Positions 6,277 through 11,708 of a stretch of DNA of 15,380 bases are shown one piece after another (position 1 is the stretch's first letter; each line of letters opens with the position of its first letter). The stretch covers positions 1 to 15,380 of the forward strand of contig JBBRMQ010000085.1 of the NCBI GenBank assembly GCA_038230775.1, written 5' to 3'. The stretch is from JBBRMQ01 sp038230775 (lineage in GTDB: Bacteria; Acidobacteriota; Thermoanaerobaculia; Gp7-AA8). A program made the position numbers and the translations under genes. Below the pieces are notes generated by a model that was not told the DNA's origin, made no database searches, and worked only from the letters and a program-made list of their open reading frames with translations.

Positions 6277-6290
6277 GGCGCACTTGCGCC
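6277..6290 (-). promoter_or_regulatory. hairpin immediately upstream of the DUF5684-like gene's ribosome-binding site
   Basis: GGCGC and GCGCC form a 5-bp stem over a 4-base loop, ending directly against the AAGGAGGA site (6276-6269). It may stabilise the mRNA 5' end or influence ribosome access. The remaining stretch up to the tRNA at 6408 contains only another short hairpin (GGGCA / TGCCC near 6313-6328) and no gene. Confidence 0.3.
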
Positions 6291-6407
6291 GGTTCATGAC
6301 CTAGGGCGGCCGTGGGCAGGAATTTGCCCTGGGCCGGTACAGCTCGGATTGGAATTGGACCCGGCTATCGTACGCCACTTAGGAGGCGATCGCCGGGAGG
6401 TGGAGAT

Positions 6408-6484
6408 TGGTGTCCCCGGCTGGAATCGAACCAGCGACCCACAGCTTAGAAGGCTGTTGCTCTATCCGACTGAGCTACGGGGAC
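6408..6484 (-). tRNA. tRNA-Arg (anticodon TCT)
   Basis: The minus strand folds as a 77-base tRNA. The acceptor GTCCCCG (6484-6478) pairs with CGGGGAC (6418-6412), followed by discriminator A and an encoded CCA (6408-6410). The anticodon arm ACAGC-CTTCTAA-GCTGT gives anticodon TCT, which reads AGA (and AGG by wobble). The T-arm has GGTTCGATTCC. It is the downstream member of a minus-strand pair with tRNA-Pro, from which it is separated by a palindromic repeat element. Confidence 0.96.
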
Positions 6485-6492
6485 CCTTCATA

Positions 6493-6559
6493 AGGACTGA
6501 GGACTGAGTGATGAGGACTGAGTTACGCCCTCAGCCCTCAGTCCTCGAACCTCAGTCCT
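6493..6559. repeat. palindromic element with heptamer-repeat arms between two tRNAs
   Basis: Three copies of AGGACTGAG (6493-6501, 6500-6508, 6514-6522) face two reverse-complement copies CTCAGTCCT (6537-6545, 6551-6559). The first two overlap with a period of seven bases. The inner stem GAGGACTGAG / CTCAGTCCTC is 10 bp (6513-6522 with 6537-6546). An outer 9-bp stem (6500-6508 with 6551-6559) extends it across a 4-by-4 internal loop. It resembles REP-like or short tandemly repeated repetitive elements rather than a terminator; there is no T-run. It shares its design with the element at 11906-11970. Confidence 0.8.
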
Positions 6560-6564
6560 GAAAA

Positions 6565-6641
<77 letters not shown>

Positions 6642-6703
6642 ATCCTTTTACGCGGACCGACAGCTTAACAGGTCGCGAAAAAGCGCAAATTCCGAGTGTG
6701 GGG

Positions 6704-7132
6704 CTAACCCGCGCGCCGTTGACCCGAATCGCTGTGCTTCGCCGGCAGCACCGTCTCGAAGTGATGCGCCATCGGGCCGTCGAGCTCGAACTCGAACGTG
6801 TGGCCGTGCGAGCGCAGTCGCAACACGCGGCCGTGAACAGAGTGACCGGTCGACGTCTCATCGTCGTACTCGATCTCTTCGATGTTCTTCGTCTCCAGAT
6901 ATGCATCGATGTCGGGGTTCTCGTAAACGATGCGATCGTCCATCAGCGACAGCGCGACCGGGATGCGATTCGGCCCTTCGAGGAACTCGGCCCGTGCGAC
7001 AGCCTTCGCGGTCGCGCGTCTCTTCGTCATCATCTCTTCGATCAGATCCTTCGATCGCGTGCGGATGAAAAGCCAGACGAGTGCAGCGAGGACGACAACC
7101 CCAACGATCGTTACGGTGGTCAGCCAAGGCAT
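6704..7132 (-). CDS. single-pass membrane protein of unknown function
   Basis: I cannot assign this 142-residue protein to a family. It has an N-terminal transmembrane helix at about residues 5-23 (TTVTIVGVVVLAALVWLFI) followed by the positively charged RTRSK, so the N terminus is probably outside and the rest cytoplasmic. A helix with MMTKRRATAKAVARAEF leads into a beta-rich domain of about 80 residues: IPVALSLMDDRIVYENPD, an acidic IEEIEYDDE, then strands VHGRVLRLRSHGHTFEFEL. This domain has the look of a small PH- or GRAM-like fold with a short loop rich in histidine; that is inference. It starts at ATG 7132, preceded by a good AAAGGAGG site with six bases of spacing. It is divergent from the Nudix gene and ends just upstream of tRNA-Pro. 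Confidence 0.8.
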   Translation of the reverse strand: MPWLTTVTIVGVVVLAALVWLFIRTRSKDLIEEMMTKRRATAKAVARAEFLEGPNRIPVALSLMDDRIVYENPDIDAYLETKNIEEIEYDDETSTGHSVHGRVLRLRSHGHTFEFELDGPMAHHFETVLPAKHSDSGQRRAG

Positions 7133-7164
7133 GCGGGCCTCCTTTATTGTTTAGGACGGAAAAA

Positions 7165-7193
7165 ATCCTACGCTTGTTTCACAGAAACGTCAC
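7165..7193 (-). promoter_or_regulatory. sigma-70-like promoter with a dyad in its spacer
   Basis: On the minus strand GTGACG (7193-7188) and TAGGAT (7170-7165) are separated by exactly 17 bases, fitting a moderate -35/-10 pair for the membrane-protein gene at 7132. The spacer and -35 edge include the perfect dyad GTTTC-ACA-GAAAC (7176-7188), which could be a repressor operator. Both are consensus-based inferences. Confidence 0.4.
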
Positions 7194-7208
7194 TTTTTTT
7201 CGTCGGAG

Positions 7209-7214
7209 TAGAAT
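7209..7214 (+). promoter_or_regulatory. possible -10 box placing the Nudix start at +1
   Basis: TAGAAT lies seven bases before the ATG at 7221, so transcription would begin at or next to the start codon. No Shine-Dalgarno sequence is present, which fits a leaderless mRNA. No convincing -35 is seen 17 bases upstream. Confidence 0.35.
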
Positions 7215-7220
7215 GACGGG

Positions 7221-7691
7221 ATGGTGGCCGGTAAGGGGAAAGTGAAGAACGAGTACTCGTCCGGCGGTGCGGTCATCATGTTCCGGGACGGAGCACCCTT
7301 CATCGCGATGATCGCCACTCGCGGGCGCACGCGCTGGGGACTGCCGAAAGGCGCGGTCTCCGAGGGCGAGACGTCCGAGGCCGCGGCGCTGCGCGAGGTC
7401 CTGGAGGAAACCGGCCTCGAAGCCGAGATCGTCAAACCGCTCGACACGATCGAATACTTCTTCCGCGCCGGCGACACGCTCATCAAGAAGCGTGTCGACT
7501 TCTATTTGATGCTGCAGACCGGCGGAACGTTGACACCGCAGCTCAGCGAGGTCGACGACGTCGAGTGGGTGCCGCTGGCCGAGGGGATCGGGCGGGCGAG
7601 CTTCGAGTCGGAGAAGAAGCTGCTCGAGAGCGCTTCGCTGGAGATCGAGTCGGTCGCGCGGCGGATGACGACGCCCGCTTCTTCGTCGTAG
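7221..7691 (+). CDS. Nudix hydrolase
   Basis: Nudix enzymes hydrolyse nucleoside diphosphates linked to another moiety, including oxidised nucleotides, dinucleoside polyphosphates and NDP-sugars. This 156-residue protein has a complete Nudix box at residues 44-66: Gly44, Glu50, Arg58-Glu59, Glu62-Glu63, Gly65, exactly matching GX5EX7REUXEEXGU. The preceding strands include YSSGGAVIMF and WGLPKG, and the domain ends with the usual FESEKKLLESASLEI helix. The WGLPKG context is common in diadenosine polyphosphate (MutT/Ap4A-type) members, but the substrate cannot be fixed from sequence. The ATG at 7221 lacks a ribosome-binding site. The last 149 bp overlap antisense with the phosphoesterase gene; a link to DNA repair is possible but unproven. 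Confidence 0.93.
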   Translation: MVAGKGKVKNEYSSGGAVIMFRDGAPFIAMIATRGRTRWGLPKGAVSEGETSEAAALREVLEETGLEAEIVKPLDTIEYFFRAGDTLIKKRVDFYLMLQTGGTLTPQLSEVDDVEWVPLAEGIGRASFESEKKLLESASLEIESVARRMTTPASSS

Positions 7692-8346
7692 TTTTCTTCT
7701 GAGCTTCCAGCCGGCTGGCCAGAGTGGGCGCACGCTTCGACGCCGCTTTCCGGTTGCTCTCCCACGTGCGTTCTTCGCCGATCTCCTCCACGTCGAGATT
7801 CGAGATGATGGAGCGCGGCGCCACGGCAGTCACATCGACGTCCGGATTCGCGAACTGGTCGCGATGCTTGAGCAGTAGCCACTCGTTCCCTTTTGGCGAG
7901 CGGCCGTGAATCTTCACCAGCGCCCACTCGCCGAACATCTTCTTGCCGAACATTCGAAACGTGAGCTTGCCCTGCTTGACGGCTTTCACCGGATCGTCTC
8001 CCGGCTCGATGAACTCCCACGTCCCGTTGTCCCAGATGATCACGTTCCCCGCGCCGTAGTTGCCTTCCGGGATCACTCCCTCGAATGATGCGTAGTCGTA
8101 CGGGTGATCTTCGGTCATCATCGCCAGACGCTTCACGGCCGGATCGTACGAAGGCCCTTTCGGAACGGCCCACGACTTGAGGACGCCTTCCATCTCGAGG
8201 CGAAAGTCGTAGTGCAGGCGCGATGCGGCGTGCTTCTGAATGACGAAGATCGGCCCCTTCCTCCGCTTCGGTTTTCCGCCGGACGGCTCCGGCGTATCGC
8301 CGAAGTCGCGCATCTGCCGGTACTTCTTGAGGAGCTGGTCGCTCAT
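7543..8346 (-). CDS. stand-alone LigD-type 3'-phosphoesterase (NHEJ)
   Basis: The LigD phosphoesterase domain trims 3' phosphates and 3' ribonucleotides from broken DNA ends before joining. In this 267-residue protein the domain covers about residues 30-190. It holds all active-site positions known from Pseudomonas aeruginosa LigD at a constant offset of three: His39, His45, Asp47, Arg49, His81 and Tyr85 (counterparts of 42, 48, 50, 52, 84 and 88). Other conserved blocks are LKSWAVPKGPS, GVIPEGNYGAG and the FGEWALVKI strand. No polymerase or ligase domain is attached. From about residue 195 the chain becomes a basic Arg/Ser/Pro/Ala/Lys tail, probably DNA-binding, and the last 149 bp are antisense to the Nudix gene. 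The ATG at 8346 is three bases after the Ku stop codon, so the two form an operon. Confidence 0.93.
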   Translation of the reverse strand: MSDQLLKKYRQMRDFGDTPEPSGGKPKRRKGPIFVIQKHAASRLHYDFRLEMEGVLKSWAVPKGPSYDPAVKRLAMMTEDHPYDYASFEGVIPEGNYGAGNVIIWDNGTWEFIEPGDDPVKAVKQGKLTFRMFGKKMFGEWALVKIHGRSPKGNEWLLLKHRDQFANPDVDVTAVAPRSIISNLDVEEIGEERTWESNRKAASKRAPTLASRLEAQKKTTTKKRASSSAARPTRSPAKRSRAASSPTRSSPARSPRPAAPTRRRRPR

Positions 8347-8349
8347 GCG

Positions 8350-9222
8350 CTACGAAGCCTTGCGCTTCCTGCTGCTGGTGGCACGCACCCGCGACTTGGT
8401 GGCGGTGCCCTTCGCGGCAGTGCTTTTCGGCGCGCTCTTCGGAGAGCGGCGTCCACTCTCGAGGCTCCGACGCAACGCTTCCATGATGTCGATGACTTCG
8501 CCGCCTTTCTCCGGTTCCCTTTCTTCCGCAACGATGGCCTTGCCTTTCGACTTGGCCTTGATGCGGTCGAGCAGGCGCTCGCGATATTCGTCCTTGAACT
8601 GCAGCGGATCGAACTTCTCCTCCGTCAGTTCGTTGATGAGCATCTCGGCCAGCGCCACTTCCTTGTCTTTGATCGGCGCGTCTTCGAGGTCGATCGAGTC
8701 GAAGTCGCGGACCTCGTCGGCGTAGAACATGGTGTGGAGAACGAGCCCTTTTTCGTAGGGGCGCAGCACCACGAGATGCTCTTTCCCAGCCGCGATCCAT
8801 CGCGCGACCGCGACCTTGTTTTCTTTCTTCATCGCGGTGGAGAGGAGCTTGTACGTCTTGCCGCCGCCGGGCGAGGGGCCGAGGTAATAAGCCTTTTCGA
8901 AGAAGAGGGGGTCGATCTCCGACAGGTCGACGAACGCTGTGATGTCGAGCGCGCGATTGTCATCGGTCTCCAGCGTCTCGATCTCTTCATCGGTGAACGT
9001 GACGTACTTGCCCTTGGTCACTTCGTAGGCGCGGACGAGCTCTTCCGTGGGGATGATCTCCTCATGTTTCGGACACCACCACTTGCGATTGACGCGGCTT
9101 CCGCAGCTCTCGTGGAGAAGGTTGAAATGAACGTCTTCAGATTTCGTCGCGGTATAGAAGCGAACCGGGATGGAAACGAGGCCGAACGTGATCGTCGCGT
9201 TCCGTAGAGGTCTGAGTGCCAC
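8350..9222 (-). CDS. ku: Ku, DNA end-binding protein of bacterial NHEJ
   Basis: Bacterial Ku is a homodimeric ring that threads onto double-strand break ends and recruits LigD. The 290-residue product is of normal length and opens with the family hallmark ITFGLVSIPVRFYTAT. It then shows HFNLLHESCGSRV and the WWCPKHE segment, YEVTKGKYV, the DPLFFEKAYYL block, and the core beta-barrel VARWIAAGKEHLVVLRP with LHTMFYADEVRD. The C-terminal 40 residues form a Lys/Arg/Ser-rich tail typical of Ku proteins that bind DNA and stimulate end joining. It starts with GTG at 9222, six bases after the strong site AGGAGGG. It is followed immediately by the 3'-phosphoesterase gene. The divergent 133-bp region shared with the histidine kinase gene shows no clear promoter. 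Confidence 0.96.
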   Translation of the reverse strand: MALRPLRNATITFGLVSIPVRFYTATKSEDVHFNLLHESCGSRVNRKWWCPKHEEIIPTEELVRAYEVTKGKYVTFTDEEIETLETDDNRALDITAFVDLSEIDPLFFEKAYYLGPSPGGGKTYKLLSTAMKKENKVAVARWIAAGKEHLVVLRPYEKGLVLHTMFYADEVRDFDSIDLEDAPIKDKEVALAEMLINELTEEKFDPLQFKDEYRERLLDRIKAKSKGKAIVAEEREPEKGGEVIDIMEALRRSLESGRRSPKSAPKSTAAKGTATKSRVRATSSRKRKAS

Positions 9223-9355
9223 GGTGAACCCTCCTGTCTGGTCAGTATTCTGCTCAATATTGCATTCGGCATTCCACGATTGCTAGTGCGGAACTCTTTG
9301 ATTGTGCGAGACTTGCTGAGGCGTTGAATTTGCATCGACGACGCCGACAATAGCA

Positions 9356-11671
9356 ATGGATTCCACAATCCGCCGTACATTATGGGGCGCGTTCGCAGCG
9401 CTGACGGCATTGATCGTCATCGGACTGTCTCTAGCCCTGATCGTTCTTCAGGCCAGCAAGCGCCAGGAATACCGCATCGTCCACGGGTCGGAGGTGCTTC
9501 TCGACGCCGTGCAGCAGATGGACGGGGACGTCGTCGGAATCATGGCCGCCGCGCGCGGCTACCTGCTCACCCAGCAGACGCAATTCCTTCAACAGTACGA
9601 TGACGCTGTCCGCGAATTCGAAAAAGACGCGATTACCGCCGTGCAGTTGAGCAGTGATCCGCACGACGGACAACTTGTCTCGCAACTTCGCGCGCACTTC
9701 CGCGAGGTGAAACGGATCACCGACCAGCAGATCGAGCTCGTGCGGGAGGGGAAGCTCGGGAACGCCAACGAATACATGCTCGAGGCGGCAAGGGTTCACC
9801 GGTCGAGTCCCGATTACGCCGGCACACTGTTGGATGAACACCGGCGCCGGCAATCGATCGAGCTGGAGCAGATGAGTGGGACGCGTCAGCTTCTGACGCT
9901 GCTCATGGTTCTGGTCGGGATCGCCATCATTCTTCTGGCGGCTTACGCGATCTGGCGTATCGAGAAGTCGCTGGCGGGCTCGATCAACCGGCAGGTCAAG
10001 CGTATGGAAACGATGATCGCGGGAATGGCGGACGGCGTCATGCTCGTGGACGGCGACGGCAAGTCCGTCTACATCAATCCAGCCGGCCAACTCCTCCTCG
10101 GCCGCGGTGACGTCGGCATTCCGATCTACAAGCAGCCGGAGGCTTACCGGCTCCGCAGGGAGAATGGCGTTCCGATCGATCCGCAGGAGCTTCCGTCGGC
10201 GCAGGCGCTCGCCACCGGCAAGCCGGTGCAGGACGTAACTCTCCTCGTCGCGCGTGACGATCGCCGCGTCGCGATTTCAGTGAGCGCTACGCCGCTGCAC
10301 GAGGATCGCCGCGTCACCGGTGTCATCGTCACGTTCCGCGACGTCACCCAGCGTCAGCGGATCGAAGAAGAGATGCACCTACAGGCCGAGCGCGCGCAGA
10401 TTCTCGCCGACGCCGGCGCCTTCTTCGCCAGCAACATCGATCCCGAATGGGTGTCGCAGGCGATCGCCGAGCGTGTGGCGGAGGTGTTAGGCGACTGGGC
10501 GGGCGTGATTCTGAAGGCCTCCGACTCGAATGAGCTGCGCGTGTCCTCGATCTACCACCGCGACATGGCGTCGCTCGGACTGGCGTGGTCGTACATCTAT
10601 CGGCAGCCGCTCGTCGTCGGCGAGGGCATCATCGGACAGGTCGTGAGCACGGGATATCCCGCGCTGATGTCGAATGTGGGAACCGGCGGAGGCTCTTCGC
10701 AAAACGTGACGTCGTATCACGCGCCAACCGGGCAGCTGGCCTCGCTGCTCATCCTTCCGCTACGGACGCGGCGCGAGATGCTGGGCGCGCTGGTGATCGC
10801 GGCGAACGATCCCGATCGCCGGATGACGGACGACAAGCTGCCGCTGGCCGAGATTCTTGCGGAGCGCGCGGCACTGGCCATCGAGAACGCGAAGCTCTAC
10901 GCGGAACAGGTGGACGCACGCCGCAAGGTCGAAGATCTCTCGCGCCTGAAGGACGAGTTTCTCTCGATCGCGTCGCACGAGCTGCGCACTCCGGTCACCT
11001 CGATCAAGGGCTACACACAGTTGGCGAAGACGCTGATCCGCGAGAACGATCTGGAGACGTCCGAAGAGTACCTGTCGATCGCCCTCGACCAGATCGACCG
11101 CATGTCGCGTCTGATCCTCGAGCTGCTCGATGTGTCGCGCATCGAGACCGGCCGCCTGGAAATCCGGCGCGAACCGATCCCGTGGCAAACATTCGTTCGC
11201 GAAGTGGTCCAGCGTCATCACACCGCGGGCGGCGAGCGCAAGTTCCATCTGAACATCGACGCCACCGTGGTCTCCACCGTCACCGGCGATCGGGACCGCC
11301 TCGAACAAGTCCTCGGCAACCTCATCGAGAATTCCGTGAAGTACTCGCCGGAAGGGAGCGACGTCTCCGTCAACGTCGATGCGCGCGCGGATCAGGTGGT
11401 CACATCCGTCTCCGATCGCGGGATCGGGATTCCCGCGGACGAGCTGGGACAGGTGTTCGAGCGTTTTCACCGCGGCCGCCAGGTCTCCTCGACGAACTAC
11501 GGCGGCCTCGGCCTCGGCCTGTACATCACGAAGCAGATCGTCGAACGCCACAGCGGATCGATCTGGGTCGAGAGCAAAGAGGGAAGCGGGACGACGTTTT
11601 CCTTCTCGCTGCCCGCGGTGCTCTCCACCCCGCAGGCCGGCGCTCCCCAACGCGAACACAGCGCGGCCTAA
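9356..11671 (+). CDS. CHASE3-PAS-GAF sensor histidine kinase
   Basis: This 771-residue kinase senses through several input domains and autophosphorylates on histidine. In order: transmembrane helix about 9-32; an extracytoplasmic all-helical CHASE3 domain about 34-178, with AARGYLLTQQ as its signature; second transmembrane helix about 180-200; PAS domain about 215-335; GAF domain about 350-515; HisKA about 530-597 with the phospho-acceptor His541 in SHELRTP; and HATPase_c about 640-757 with Asn659 (N box), Asp687 in DRGIGIP (G1) and GGLGLGLYI (G2). All catalytic motifs are intact. No response regulator or receiver domain lies in the window, so it is an orphan or works with a distant partner. 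The ATG at 9356 has no ribosome-binding site. The protease gene follows after 37 bp on the same strand. Confidence 0.95.
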   Translation: MDSTIRRTLWGAFAALTALIVIGLSLALIVLQASKRQEYRIVHGSEVLLDAVQQMDGDVVGIMAAARGYLLTQQTQFLQQYDDAVREFEKDAITAVQLSSDPHDGQLVSQLRAHFREVKRITDQQIELVREGKLGNANEYMLEAARVHRSSPDYAGTLLDEHRRRQSIELEQMSGTRQLLTLLMVLVGIAIILLAAYAIWRIEKSLAGSINRQVKRMETMIAGMADGVMLVDGDGKSVYINPAGQLLLGRGDVGIPIYKQPEAYRLRRENGVPIDPQELPSAQALATGKPVQDVTLLVARDDRRVAISVSATPLHEDRRVTGVIVTFRDVTQRQRIEEEMHLQAERAQILADAGAFFASNIDPEWVSQAIAERVAEVLGDWAGVILKASDSNELRVSSIYHRDMASLGLAWSYIYRQPLVVGEGIIGQVVSTGYPALMSNVGTGGGSSQNVTSYHAPTGQLASLLILPLRTRREMLGALVIAANDPDRRMTDDKLPLAEILAERAALAIENAKLYAEQVDARRKVEDLSRLKDEFLSIASHELRTPVTSIKGYTQLAKTLIRENDLETSEEYLSIALDQIDRMSRLILELLDVSRIETGRLEIRREPIPWQTFVREVVQRHHTAGGERKFHLNIDATVVSTVTGDRDRLEQVLGNLIENSVKYSPEGSDVSVNVDARADQVVTSVSDRGIGIPADELGQVFERFHRGRQVSSTNYGGLGLGLYITKQIVERHSGSIWVESKEGSGTTFSFSLPAVLSTPQAGAPQREHSAA

Positions 11672-11679
11672 CGAATAAT

Positions 11680-11699
11680 CGGACGGGGAGGTCCGTTTC
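11680..11699 (+). terminator. short hairpin between kinase and protease genes
   Basis: CGGAC (11680-11684) and GTCCG (11691-11695) form a 5-bp stem around GGGGAG, followed by TTTCG. It is short and the T-run is poor, so it is at best a weak terminator. It may leave the kinase and protease partly co-transcribed. Confidence 0.25.
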
Positions 11700-11708
11700 G
11701 CTTGCCGC

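Noticed and set aside
6223..6507. Plus-strand open frame over the tRNA-Arg(TCT) region
   Set aside because: It runs antisense through the tRNA and the 5' end of the DUF5684-like gene and shows no protein features.
6493..6559. CRISPR-like array
   Set aside because: Repeats are only 9 bases, overlapping and inverted, with no uniform spacers and no cas genes nearby.
7543..8346. Complete LigD
   Set aside because: Only the phosphoesterase domain is present; no polymerase or ATP-dependent ligase motifs occur in the window.
11672..11708. Strong intrinsic terminator after the histidine kinase
   Set aside because: The stem is only 5 bp and the T-run is three bases.
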